Notes: generated from the sequence alone by a model not told the origin. A stretch of DNA of 64,000 nt from Murimonas intestini (GCF_024622195.1 NZ_JANKBI010000010.1:62001-126000), one strand, 5' to 3'. Numbered from the stretch's first letter, positions 25,479 to 33,803 are shown. Translations and numbers: made by a program.

Positions 25479-26111
25479 ATGGATTTATTATCACTGATCG
25501 GAACACATAAAATTATCGCTATATTAAGAAAGCTTACATGTGAGGAGGCAGTAAAAGCGGCTGGCTGCCTGGAAAATGCCGGTATCCGCTTTGTCGAGGT
25601 AACCTTCGATGCTGCCGGCCCTTCTGAAAATACACTTCATTCCATCGAAACTATCCGCCGGACATATCCCGGCCTCCACGTGGGAGCGGGCACTGTTCTG
25701 ACACCTCAGCAGGTACATGACGCTTACCAGGCCGGAGCGGAATATATAATCTCGCCCAATACTGACCCAGAAGTCATAGAACTGACTAAAAAGTATGATC
25801 TGGTCTCTATACCAGGGGCGCTCTCCCCCACTGAGATCGTCCTTGCCTACAGCGCTGGGGCCGATATAGTAAAGCTCTTCCCTGTCAGCAGTGTAGATCC
25901 CTCCTATATCAAGGCATTAAAGGGTCCTCTGCCGCATATCCCGCTGGCGGCTGTAGGAGGCGTCAATCTGACAAATATTAAGAGTTTTCTGCAGGCCGGG
26001 GCTTACTGTGTCGGGATCGGCTCAGAGATAGTACCAAGATCACTCATACAAAAAGGCGATTATCAGAGTATCGAAGAAGCGGCACGTATTTATGTCCATG
26101 AAGCGGAGTGA
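25479..26111 (+). CDS. dgoA: 2-dehydro-3-deoxy-6-phosphogalactonate aldolase
   Basis: 210-residue class I aldolase of the KDPG/KDPGal family, splitting 2-keto-3-deoxy-6-phosphogalactonate into pyruvate and glyceraldehyde-3-phosphate. Motifs: IIAILRKLTCEEAV, FVEVTFD (active-site Glu), GAGTVLT, YIISPNTDPEV, SIPGALSPTEIVLAYSAGAD, VKLFPVS (Schiff-base Lys) and LAAVGGVN. KDPG and KDPGal aldolases cannot be told apart by motif; the galactonate context decides. ATG 25479 has AAAGGAG before it, so an upstream in-frame ATG at 25449 is not used. Followed after seven bases by the kinase gene. Confidence 0.88.
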   Translation: MDLLSLIGTHKIIAILRKLTCEEAVKAAGCLENAGIRFVEVTFDAAGPSENTLHSIETIRRTYPGLHVGAGTVLTPQQVHDAYQAGAEYIISPNTDPEVIELTKKYDLVSIPGALSPTEIVLAYSAGADIVKLFPVSSVDPSYIKALKGPLPHIPLAAVGGVNLTNIKSFLQAGAYCVGIGSEIVPRSLIQKGDYQSIEEAARIYVHEAE

Positions 26112-26118
26112 AGAAAAT

Positions 26119-27108
26119 ATGTATAACCTATATTATGATTCAGGCACAACGAATACACGCGCATACCTGTTTGACGGCAGCAGGCTTCTTAACAGCCTTT
26201 CTTCACCAGTCGGCTCAAAGGACAGTGCACTGGCTGGAAATAACCTCTGTCTCTTAAAATCCCTCCGGCAGATGATGCTGGATCTGGCTGACAGCTGCCA
26301 AATATCCTCAGAAGATATAGGCAGCATATGGATGTCCGGTATGGTCTCATCACCAACTGGAATTACGGAACTCCCGCATCTGCCTGTACCTGTGGGTCTT
26401 GGCACGTTAAAGGGCAGCATAGCCATGTACTATGAACCGCTGGTCTTCAGGCGGGAACTTTGCATTATCCCCGGGGTAAAAACTCTGCCTGCGGAGGGCA
26501 CGGTAAATATTGACAACTTTTATTCTGTGAATACTATGCGCGGTGAGGAGACAGAGATTTTTGGCATTCTGGATGAATATCCGGTCCTGAATGAGAACAG
26601 TGTCCTCATAATGCCAGGCAGCCATACCCAGATCGCCTTTATAAAAGGCGGCCGTATTGTAAATATCCTGTCTACCATGACAGGAGAACTTTACCAGGCA
26701 GTTACCTGCTCTACTATTCTGTCCACCAGCCTTCCGGAGCGCACATCGCCGGGTGTGGTTATTCCTGAAATGGTGTGCAGAGGCTATTCTCTGCTGAACC
26801 GGCTTGGCTTTAACAGGGCTTTATACACAGTGCGCACAATGGAACTTTTCCTGCCTGCCACCGTCGATGAACGTCATTCCTTTTTTGAAGGGATCTTAAA
26901 TGGCGGTGTAGTAAAAGCCGTGACTGACGCATTGGATAATACGGAGTCCCCCATACTGGCCGTATATGGGAATTCCCAGAGTATTGATGTATTTCACGCA
27001 TTATTTGAGAAATATTATCCTGACCTTCCGTTTATGCCCATACATAAAACGGATATTCCCTATTCCGCCAGAGGTTTTCTCTGCATAAGCGGTCAGGAAG
27101 ACGCGTAA
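26119..27108 (+). CDS. dgoK: 2-dehydro-3-deoxygalactonokinase
   Basis: 329-residue sugar-acid kinase phosphorylating 2-keto-3-deoxygalactonate, the step between dgoD and the aldolase. The N terminus has the ASKHA-type phosphate loop YYDSGTTNTRAYLFDG. DgoK-type segments follow: IWMSGMVSSPTGITELPHL, PGVKT, MRGEETEIFG and LIMPGSHTQIAFIKGGRI. It lies seven bases after the aldolase. ATG 26119 with GGAGTGA upstream is preferred over an ATG at 26092 inside the aldolase gene. Confidence 0.9.
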   Translation: MYNLYYDSGTTNTRAYLFDGSRLLNSLSSPVGSKDSALAGNNLCLLKSLRQMMLDLADSCQISSEDIGSIWMSGMVSSPTGITELPHLPVPVGLGTLKGSIAMYYEPLVFRRELCIIPGVKTLPAEGTVNIDNFYSVNTMRGEETEIFGILDEYPVLNENSVLIMPGSHTQIAFIKGGRIVNILSTMTGELYQAVTCSTILSTSLPERTSPGVVIPEMVCRGYSLLNRLGFNRALYTVRTMELFLPATVDERHSFFEGILNGGVVKAVTDALDNTESPILAVYGNSQSIDVFHALFEKYYPDLPFMPIHKTDIPYSARGFLCISGQEDA

Positions 27109-27134
27109 CTATCACCAGGTATTTTAATTATTTT

Positions 27135-27161
27135 GTAACTGTTCAGTGCCTTCACAGTTAC
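27135..27161. repeat. GTAACTG-N13-CAGTTAC repeat, copy 1
   Basis: Inverted repeat with 7-bp arms and a 13-base loop. A closely similar copy lies at 63951-63977 with the same loop length, and the shared core reads CTGTTYAGTRCCTTCACAGTTAC. Possibly a small interspersed element or a regulator site. Confidence 0.6.
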
Positions 27162-27180
27162 GTGCAATTATGTTATACTA

Positions 27181-27223
27181 TTTAGCGGGCCGGTAATTTA
27201 AGAACTATTTCCGGCCCGCTAAA
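27181..27223. promoter_or_regulatory. Long GC-rich inverted repeat before the IclR gene
   Basis: TTTAGCGGGCCGG and CCGGCCCGCTAAA form 13-bp perfect arms around a 17-base AT-rich loop. A TATACT box lies just upstream (27174-27179), so the repeat would be at the start of the regulator transcript. There is no T-run after it on either strand, making an operator or a leader structure more likely than a terminator. Confidence 0.55.
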
Positions 27224-27275
27224 AACGTACCGCGCAGATGCGGGAAGCTTCACGCGCGGAACAATGGAGGTCCCT

Positions 27276-28049
27276 ATGGAAACAAAGGATAGACACCGCT
27301 CTACACAGAGGGTAATTGATATATTAGAAAACATCGCACAGAGCGGAAATGCAGGCCTGTCACTTACTGAACTGGCTGCCCGCCTCGGCGCGCCTAAAAG
27401 CAGCCTTTTTCCTATCATCCATACACTTTGCGAAAATAAGATGATTTCCATGAACCAGCAAAGCGGTAAATACACCATGGGCTACAAGACATATGAGCTT
27501 GGAAGCTGCTATATACAGGGTGATTCAGTAAATGCTTCAATTCTGGAATTGATGAACTCTATTACTGCCCAGTGCAGAGAGACATGCTTTTTTGGCGAAC
27601 TCATTGACGGAGATGTATTTTATGTCTTTAAGGTGGATTCCCCTGAATCCCTGAGGATGGTCACCCCCGGCAAAAAGCTGCCCGCCTACAGTTCAGGGAT
27701 AGGCAAAGCCCTGCTCTCAGATAAGACTCTTGAAGAACTCAGGCAGTTATATCCGGAACCACTTACTTTACTGACACCAAACACCATAACAGACCTGTCT
27801 GTCCTGTATCAGCAGCTGCAGGTGATCAAAGCTCAGGGAATCGCCTTTGAGAAGGAAGAATCAACTCAGTTTATCCAATGTGTGGCCATCCCCATCCATA
27901 AGAACGGGCTGGTACGGGCCGCGCTCAGCGTAGCTGTACCCGTATTCCGCTATTCTCCCGAGAAGGAGGCCATGATAATAGGTCTGCTGAAGCAAGCACA
28001 GATCAAAATAGAAATGCTGCTTGCCTCAAACGACTGGACACATTTCTAA
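27276..28049 (+). CDS. IclR-family transcriptional regulator
   Basis: 257 residues. N-terminal winged helix: STQRVIDILENIAQSGNAG, then LTELAARLGAPKSSLFPIIHTL (recognition helix). The C-terminal effector domain shows YPEPL, GIAFEKEES, VAIPIHKNG and VRAALSVAVPVF, all usual for IclR/KdgR types. ATG 27276 is preceded by GGAGGT; an in-frame ATG at 27264 would overlap that site. Its place after the galactonate aldolase and kinase genes suggests it controls this locus through the 38-bp repeats at 25177 and 25346, with a sugar acid such as 2-keto-3-deoxygalactonate as effector. Confidence 0.92.
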   Translation: METKDRHRSTQRVIDILENIAQSGNAGLSLTELAARLGAPKSSLFPIIHTLCENKMISMNQQSGKYTMGYKTYELGSCYIQGDSVNASILELMNSITAQCRETCFFGELIDGDVFYVFKVDSPESLRMVTPGKKLPAYSSGIGKALLSDKTLEELRQLYPEPLTLLTPNTITDLSVLYQQLQVIKAQGIAFEKEESTQFIQCVAIPIHKNGLVRAALSVAVPVFRYSPEKEAMIIGLLKQAQIKIEMLLASNDWTHF

Positions 28050-28085
28050 ACATAATCAGCTGAATAGTTACAATGGAGGTTACAA

Positions 28086-28526
28086 ATGAACAGCATAGAA
28101 AAATGGCATACCTGTTTTGACGGCATTTCCATACAATGCGAAGAAAAATGGGCAAGAATTAAATGTGACAAAGCACTGAAGGACTATCTTATAAAACCCG
28201 GCAACGGCTCCAAACAGCTGGCCGGTTACATTTTAAAGTACTATGAAACATCTGAGGGGAAACAGCTGAAGATAGGTCTGCACTCACTGGCCATCGAAAT
28301 ACTGGCCCACACATATACAGATCTGTTCTGTAATGCTATGAAAAGCCTGAAGGCCGTACTTCCCTCCAGCCTCTATAAAGAACTTGACAAAGTTCTGGAA
28401 AATCTTCTTACCCATACAGAAATTATCGACTGCGGTGAAAAGGATGTGGATTCCAACCGATTTATCTGGGACGGACTTGAACCTTTTCACCTGCTTATCT
28501 ATGGGTTTTTAAATAATCTGGCATGA
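28086..28526 (+). CDS. Hypothetical protein, 146 aa
   Basis: Not recognised. It has a very good start (GGAGGTTACAA before ATG) 36 bases after the IclR stop. The protein is soluble, mostly helical by composition, with three tryptophans and several cysteines (C10, C18, C28), a basic middle (KDYLIKPGNGSKQLAGYILKYY) and an acidic C terminus. No signal peptide or membrane span. It may be the distal gene of the regulator operon, or it may belong with the peptide gene at 28767; the IS110 scrap between them argues for insertion into a once larger unit. Confidence 0.6.
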   Translation: MNSIEKWHTCFDGISIQCEEKWARIKCDKALKDYLIKPGNGSKQLAGYILKYYETSEGKQLKIGLHSLAIEILAHTYTDLFCNAMKSLKAVLPSSLYKELDKVLENLLTHTEIIDCGEKDVDSNRFIWDGLEPFHLLIYGFLNNLA

Positions 28527-28582
28527 GGTCTTTGCAATCACAAATTTCATATGCAGAGGTTTATTCAAGAATGCCAGTGTCT

Positions 28583-28702
28583 GGTTTTGCCAAAGATGTT
28601 GATGAAGAGGTTCTCGTATTCCGGGAAGACCTGATCCAGCAGGGTGATGACCTTGCGCTTCAAACCCGGAACAGAATCGATCCTATCAGCTCTGACATCT
28701 GA
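28583..28702 (-). pseudogene. IS110-family transposase fragment
   Basis: Reading the minus strand from 28702 gives about 40 codons including RIDSVPGLKRKVITLLDQVF, then PEYENLFINIFGKT. This is the very typical segment just after the DEDD catalytic domain of IS110-type transposases. The frame stops six codons further (28565-28567), and neither the N-terminal catalytic part nor the C-terminal serine domain is present, so it is a dead scrap. No insertion-sequence ends were seen. Confidence 0.72.
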
Positions 28703-28766
28703 ATGACAAAGCTATGTTGAGATGGAATGCCAATGCAGACAAAAACTTTCGGAAGGGAGAATGAAA

Positions 28767-28994
28767 ATGAAAGAACTGATTCAAAAATTAAAAGAAACAA
28801 ACCGCTTGGAGGCCTTAGATTCACTAGAGTCATTGCAGAAGGCAGCAGGCGAGCTTGGATTCACAGAAGAAGATGTTATGAAGTTTATGGAGGATTTCAA
28901 GGGATTCCCCCTGGATGATGATGACGTGGAAGAAATTACTGGAGGGATAGGTGCGCCACCTGCTTCGAGAGTGAAAAGAGGCAGTATGCTTTAA
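28767..28994 (+). CDS. Double-glycine-leader peptide (RiPP/bacteriocin-like precursor)
   Basis: 75-residue peptide. Start chosen at ATG 28767, seven bases after GGAAGGGAG; another ATG two codons upstream is too close to that site. The helical, charged leader (1-60) contains ELGFTEEDVMKFMEDF and a run of aspartates, and ends EEITGG (G59-G60), the classic cleavage site for C39 peptidase/ABC exporters. The core would be just 15 residues, IGAPPASRVKRGSML: no Cys or Thr, two Ser, three basic residues. No modification enzyme, exporter or peptidase gene lies nearby, so it is either an orphan precursor using remote machinery or a leftover. The gene ends in a perfect terminator. Confidence 0.65.
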   Translation: MKELIQKLKETNRLEALDSLESLQKAAGELGFTEEDVMKFMEDFKGFPLDDDDVEEITGGIGAPPASRVKRGSML

Positions 28995-29023
28995 AAGAGG
29001 ACACCACGGCAGTGTCCTCTTTT
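28993..29023. terminator. Bidirectional terminator
   Basis: Perfect 12-bp stem AAAAGAGGACAC/GTGTCCTCTTTT with a seven-base loop, immediately after the peptide gene and before the converging sulfatase stop. Confidence 0.92.
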
Positions 29024-29037
29024 CGTTTCTCTTTATG

Positions 29038-30465
29038 TCATTTTTCCAATGGCTCTTCCCTTACATCCACAGGATACTCTGCATAGTCCCATTCCATTTT
29101 TCCCGTATCCCTCACTTTAACGCTCATGACTCTTTTGAGCAGTTCAAGTGTCATTTCCTGCTGTACGGCAGAGTACTCTGCCATGCCGTACAGATTATGT
29201 ATCTCCCCGGGATCCCGGGACAGATCATAGAGTTCACAGCAGTCATCAGCATAGATGGACAGCTTGTAATCTCCCTTTCGGAGCATGGAGCCGCAGCCAT
29301 ATGATGTTGGTGCGAAAGGCGCTTTTAGTTCCAGCCCTTCCACAGGTGTTTTCAATGTAGGAACCGCTATTCCGGCTTCGCACAGTGCCGTTTCCCTTCC
29401 TGCATCCCTGCCTGTATGGCCGCATTCTATGCTTTTGGCCCAGGAGATACCAACCATGGTAGGCGGCGCCGCTATTCCCATAAATTCCAGGATCGTAGGC
29501 GCTAAGTCTACCTCTTCAGCCAGCCCTTCAAAAGTCATGCCTGCTCCAATACCCTCGGGATGGCGTATGATAACCGGGATTCTGGACAGACATTCATAGA
29601 ATACAGGGATCTTGTGCGTCATGCTATGGTTTCCCAAAAGCTCTCCGTGATCGGAAAAAAACAGAACTATCGTGTCTTTATCATGTCCTGTTTCCTTCAG
29701 AGTCTCCATCAGCCTGCCCACCATGTCATCCACATACCGTATCTGGCCCATATATGCCGCCGCGGCCTTTTTCATATCCTCTTCCGTACACAGATCCATC
29801 CTGGAATGTTCACGCCACACCTGGCACCTCACCGGTTCCCTGCTCTTATCGTAGTCATAATAGGATCTGTCAAGAACCACGTCTTCAGGCTTAAACAATG
29901 TATCATATGGCTTGGGACAGGCAAATGCCGGGTGAGGATCCTGGTAATTTACCCAGGCGATAAACGGCGATTCCTGCCTGCGTATGAAATCAACTGTCTC
30001 ATCTGTCAGCCGTCCGGTAATATGATACGGATGGTCTTCCTCCATAGTAAATGAACTGAAGGCGTGTACATATTTCTCATGGTCATCACAGTTCCCCAGG
30101 CAGATCTCATCCAGCTCATCCCAAAGCTCCGGCAGGCGCTCATAAGTAAACAGATGATTTTTACCGAACATGCCAGTCCTGTAGCCTTCCCTTTTAAGAG
30201 CTGATACCAGGTTTGGCACATCCGGGCTGACTGTTGCTCCATAATTGCGGTGATTGTGCTCACTGAAATAAGTTGACGTGGCAAAGCTGATCCTGCTTGG
30301 CCCGCACAGGGGGGCCGCACAGTAACAGCTGTCAAACCTGATTCCCTCTTTTGCCAAAGCATCCAGATGCCTTGTACCGATCGTGGGGTGCCCGTAGCAC
30401 CCCATATAATCGGCCCGCATCTGGTCAGGCGTGATGATCAGCAGATTGTAACTATTTTGTGCCAT
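29038..30465 (-). CDS. Cytoplasmic type I (formylglycine) sulfatase
   Basis: 475 residues. It starts NLLIITPDQMRADYMGCYG (metal Asp) and has the formylglycine motif CGPSR with C54, plus DTIVLFFSDHGELLGNHSM and HKIPVFYECLSRIPVIIRHP. The cysteine type needs an anaerobic sulfatase-maturing radical SAM enzyme, not encoded in this window. No signal peptide is visible, so desulfation should follow import by the adjacent transporter. ATG 30465 has AGAGGAAAA upstream; it overlaps the end of the SBP gene by 14 bases. Last gene of the operon. Substrate unknown (sulfated mono- or oligosaccharide). Confidence 0.92.
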   Translation of the reverse strand: MAQNSYNLLIITPDQMRADYMGCYGHPTIGTRHLDALAKEGIRFDSCYCAAPLCGPSRISFATSTYFSEHNHRNYGATVSPDVPNLVSALKREGYRTGMFGKNHLFTYERLPELWDELDEICLGNCDDHEKYVHAFSSFTMEEDHPYHITGRLTDETVDFIRRQESPFIAWVNYQDPHPAFACPKPYDTLFKPEDVVLDRSYYDYDKSREPVRCQVWREHSRMDLCTEEDMKKAAAAYMGQIRYVDDMVGRLMETLKETGHDKDTIVLFFSDHGELLGNHSMTHKIPVFYECLSRIPVIIRHPEGIGAGMTFEGLAEEVDLAPTILEFMGIAAPPTMVGISWAKSIECGHTGRDAGRETALCEAGIAVPTLKTPVEGLELKAPFAPTSYGCGSMLRKGDYKLSIYADDCCELYDLSRDPGEIHNLYGMAEYSAVQQEMTLELLKRVMSVKVRDTGKMEWDYAEYPVDVREEPLEK

Positions 30466-31948
30466 AACCGTTTTCCTCTGACCAGTCGTTTTCAATCTTT
30501 GCATTCTCACACATACTCTGCCACTCTGTATTCAGCTCGCTTGTATATTCTTCCAGATCCATGTCGTCTGTGAGATATACCTGGCTGCTCAGTACCTGGA
30601 AATCTGTGAATTCCTTTGAAGTTGCATAGCCGAAGTAATTGGCATGAAGGAAATCCTCTGTATCTGTAGTGAGCCATCCTGCCAGCTTTTCTGACAGCTC
30701 CATGTCTTTTAATGGCGGGATTACAAGAAACTCATCCATGAGGACATTTAATACTTCCGGTGAAAGCAGATACTTCACGAAATCAACTGCCGCTGCCTGT
30801 TTAACAGGATCATCTACCTTTGTAACCGCATAGACATCCACAAGACGTCCGCCGTTATTCAGGGATTTGCCTGTCACCTGGGGATAGTCGTCTGTTGTCA
30901 GAACCGGCAGCTGCATCAGGCCGTATTCATAGTCAAGGCCTTCCAGCTCGGTCAGCAGGTTTGCCTGGAAACTGCCGACAGTAGTCATAGCCACCTTGCC
31001 TGAAAGCCAGAGATCTACTGCTCCTGTCTGATCTGTGCTGTTGAAATCAGAATTCCAGTATGTAGAGAAATCCTTCAGGATCTCAATTCCATCCTTAAAC
31101 GGAGATTTAGTAAAATCAATAAGTCCCTTGTCCGTAGCTGCCACCAGCTCATTCTTTGCCACAAATCCGTCGCCGTTCATATCCATTTCAGCCCTGAGCT
31201 CTGCGTCCATCTGAGACACAAAGTTGTGCAGCCACCAGTTCATATGTGCATCATTAACCTTTGCATTTGCAAATCCAAACGGCACATATCCTTTATCCTG
31301 AAGCTTCTTGCAGGCATCAATAAATTCCGTATATGTCTTTGGCAGTTCTGTCACACCTGCATCATTCAGCATTGTCTTATTATAGATGATCTTTACTCCC
31401 AGCACTCTGCCAGGGATGCCCGGCATAGTTCCGTTGTCCGGGTTCACAGCCTGCTGGAGCAGAATGTCTGACATTGTATCTTTCAGGACCTTATCCCCAT
31501 TGTAAGGATTCGTTGTGTCCAGATAATCATTAAAGTCGATCAGATATCCTTTATTATAATCTTCCCATGCCCAGCTGTAATTCAGGTCAAATACTTCGGG
31601 GGCATTATTTGCTGCGTGCTGTGTGGTGATCCATGTCCTGAATTCCGCATTTTCGAAATTCTCCATCTCCACCGTGACGCCGCTCTTCTCTTTATATGTC
31701 TCCAGTATCTGGTCCCAGACTGCCTGTGTCGCTTCATCCTTAAGTGAACTGGATGCGAAACGGATCGTAGTTCCTGAGATATCAACAGATGAATCCGCCT
31801 GCTTTGTAATATCCTTTTCCGTAATTTGCTTTTTGGCTGTGTCACTGCCGCCTGCTGCTGTCGCACTGTTTCCGCAGCCTAATGCACCTCCGGCCAATAC
31901 TGCCGCCATGCAGATACCTAATGCTCTGTTCATTTTCTTCTGTTTCAT
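30452..31948 (-). CDS. CUT1 ABC transporter substrate-binding lipoprotein
   Basis: 498 residues with a lipoprotein signal: hydrophobic core ALGICMAAVLAGGALGC with the lipobox cysteine at about position 25. The mature protein is a family 1 sugar-binding protein (TIRFASSS, WITTQHAANNAPEVFDLNY, GYVPFGFANAK, DLWLSGKVAMTTVGSFQ). It lies after the two permease genes and before the sulfatase. Its length and C-terminal region are in the normal range. Likely ligand is a sulfated sugar, judged from the sulfatase. Confidence 0.92.
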   Translation of the reverse strand: MKQKKMNRALGICMAAVLAGGALGCGNSATAAGGSDTAKKQITEKDITKQADSSVDISGTTIRFASSSLKDEATQAVWDQILETYKEKSGVTVEMENFENAEFRTWITTQHAANNAPEVFDLNYSWAWEDYNKGYLIDFNDYLDTTNPYNGDKVLKDTMSDILLQQAVNPDNGTMPGIPGRVLGVKIIYNKTMLNDAGVTELPKTYTEFIDACKKLQDKGYVPFGFANAKVNDAHMNWWLHNFVSQMDAELRAEMDMNGDGFVAKNELVAATDKGLIDFTKSPFKDGIEILKDFSTYWNSDFNSTDQTGAVDLWLSGKVAMTTVGSFQANLLTELEGLDYEYGLMQLPVLTTDDYPQVTGKSLNNGGRLVDVYAVTKVDDPVKQAAAVDFVKYLLSPEVLNVLMDEFLVIPPLKDMELSEKLAGWLTTDTEDFLHANYFGYATSKEFTDFQVLSSQVYLTDDMDLEEYTSELNTEWQSMCENAKIENDWSEENGYGTK

Positions 31949-31975
31949 TTTTCTTCCTCCGTTCTCTTTTTCATA

Positions 31976-32800
31976 TTAACCTTTTACCGCGCCAGCTGTC
32001 AAACCGCTTATAAACTGCTTAGAAGCAAACGCGAATAAAATCAGGATTGGGATGGCGGCTATTACATAAGCCGCAAACAGCGGGCCGTTGCCCTCGCTTA
32101 TAGACGCAGTCAGCCTTGTAATAGATACGATTACAGGCATGACATCTTTACCGTTTGTGATGATAAGGGGCCACATGTAATTATTCCATAAATTCAGCCC
32201 GGTTGTAATGGAAACAGTTGCCATGATCGGTTTGGACAGGGGCATAATGATCCTTGAAAACATCTGCACAGGTCCGCAGCCTTCTACCTGGGCGGACTCG
32301 ATCACACTGCCCGGTATCGCTTTGAAGAAGGTCGTCATCAGCATGACTCCCATTGCCACATTGTTAGCAGTGGGCGGCAGTATCTGCCCCAGGTAAGTAT
32401 TGTAAAGATGCATATCCCTGACCACAAGAAACTGCGGTATCAGAATGACAAACCCCGGAACCATCAGCAGGGATATGATGTAAAAATAAAATATCTTTTT
32501 CCCCGGCACATCTGAATGGGCTATCGCGTAAGCTGCCAGGGCTGAAAACAGCACTGTGAGTACGATCCCGACTCCAGTCACAACAAAAGAATTGAAGATC
32601 GGCCGCATGATCTGTGATGCTGCAACCTCATAATTGTGAAAGTACATTGGCATTGTAAAGAACCACGGGTTGTCTACAAGCTGCATTTTATTCTTTAATG
32701 AACCGAACAGGAGCATACAAAACGGATAAAATGTGATGAACAGCAGAACCACCGCAAGCAGTGTTATCAAGGCTCCTGTAATTTTCTTTTTCTTTCTCAT
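31976..32800 (-). CDS. CUT1 ABC transporter permease (MalG-type)
   Basis: 274 residues, six spans, first at ~9-30 (LITLLAVVLLFITFYPFCML). Coupling loop: ESAQVEGCGPVQMFSRIIMP, with Ser and Glu in place of two usual residues. The C terminus QFISGLTAGAVKG is the MalG-type tail. Ribosome site AGGAGGATATTATCA. Lies 18 bases after the partner permease. Confidence 0.94.
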   Translation of the reverse strand: MRKKKKITGALITLLAVVLLFITFYPFCMLLFGSLKNKMQLVDNPWFFTMPMYFHNYEVAASQIMRPIFNSFVVTGVGIVLTVLFSALAAYAIAHSDVPGKKIFYFYIISLLMVPGFVILIPQFLVVRDMHLYNTYLGQILPPTANNVAMGVMLMTTFFKAIPGSVIESAQVEGCGPVQMFSRIIMPLSKPIMATVSITTGLNLWNNYMWPLIITNGKDVMPVIVSITRLTASISEGNGPLFAAYVIAAIPILILFAFASKQFISGLTAGAVKG

Positions 32801-32818
32801 TGATAATATCCTCCTGCC

Positions 32819-33766
32819 TTATCCCATATTGTCGCTTTCTTTCATGATCCTCTGGTTGAAAAGCGTAACTCCCACTACTATTATGAAAAGGATGACCCCG
32901 ACTGCCGATGAGTAGCCGAACTGGTTGTAATTAAATGCCCTTTGGTAAATATACAGAGCCGGCGTCAGTGTGGATGTACCCGGGCCTCCGCTTGTCAGGA
33001 CGAACGGCTGGTCAAACATCTGAAATGCCTGGATGAGCATATATGTAATTACCAGCTTTCTCTGACTGGACAGAAGCGGAATGTCTATATAGCGTATCTT
33101 CTGCAGAAGTCCTGCGCCTTCCAGGTCTGCAGCCTCGTAGAGGTCTTCCGATATATTCTGCTTTCCTGTAAGGTACAGCAGGAACGGCAGGCCGGCGATC
33201 CATGGAAAATTAATTGCTATGATAGACCAGAGGGCTGTCCTTGAGGTTGCCAGCCAGGGTGTTATCAGGTTGTCAAGTCCGACTGCGCCCAACAGCATAT
33301 TCAGGACTCCGTAATCACCTGCCAGTATCCACTTCCATAGGAGGATGACTACCATGCTCGGCACTACCATGGGAATAATGAATCCCATCTTAAAAAAGTT
33401 CTGTTTCCTCTTTCCATTTAAATTTGTCACGATCTCCGCTGCCAGAAATGGAAATATCAGGTTTATTACCACTGTAGCGAGACAGACCTTTACAATATTG
33501 TATATGGAACTGTAAAAAGCTTTATCCTGAAAGATGTCAATATAGTTTTTAGCCCCGTTAAAAATATGTACATTGGCGCCATTCCAGTTAAACACGGATT
33601 GATATACTGAAGTCAGGAACGGATAGTACTTAAAAATCGTTATGACCAGCACTGCCGGAAGCAGAAACAGGTAAAATATTTTATTTTTCATTATCCTGCT
33701 CCCAAGGCTTTTCTTGTTTCCTCCCCCTGCCGCCCCTTTAGGCTGTTTGGCAATCTGTCTTTGCAT
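32819..33766 (-). CDS. CUT1 ABC transporter permease (MalF-type)
   Basis: 315 residues, first gene of the sulfatase operon. Six spans after a basic N-terminal tail (RQIAKQPKGAAGGGNKK). Coupling loop EAADLEGAGLLQKIRYIDIP; GGPGTSTLTPALYIYQRAF near the C terminus. ATG 33766 follows GGAGGTGGGAGAA. A longer frame to 33817 is rejected because a TATAAT promoter box (33795-33800) would then lie inside the gene. Confidence 0.92.
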   Translation of the reverse strand: MQRQIAKQPKGAAGGGNKKSLGSRIMKNKIFYLFLLPAVLVITIFKYYPFLTSVYQSVFNWNGANVHIFNGAKNYIDIFQDKAFYSSIYNIVKVCLATVVINLIFPFLAAEIVTNLNGKRKQNFFKMGFIIPMVVPSMVVILLWKWILAGDYGVLNMLLGAVGLDNLITPWLATSRTALWSIIAINFPWIAGLPFLLYLTGKQNISEDLYEAADLEGAGLLQKIRYIDIPLLSSQRKLVITYMLIQAFQMFDQPFVLTSGGPGTSTLTPALYIYQRAFNYNQFGYSSAVGVILFIIVVGVTLFNQRIMKESDNMG

Positions 33767-33794
33767 TTCTCCCACCTCCGTTTTAATAAGTCCG

Positions 33795-33803
33795 ATTATA
33801 GCA
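33795..33803 (-). promoter_or_regulatory. Extended -10 promoter of the sulfatase operon
   Basis: Minus-strand TGCTATAAT (TATAAT with an upstream TG). The -35 region is weak, which is typical of extended -10 promoters. It would give a short leader of roughly 20-30 bases. Confidence 0.6.

Noticed and set aside
27181..27223. Reading the long inverted repeat as a terminator for dgoK
   Set aside because: No T-run follows on the plus strand (AAAAACG instead) or on the minus strand, and the loop is 17 bases.
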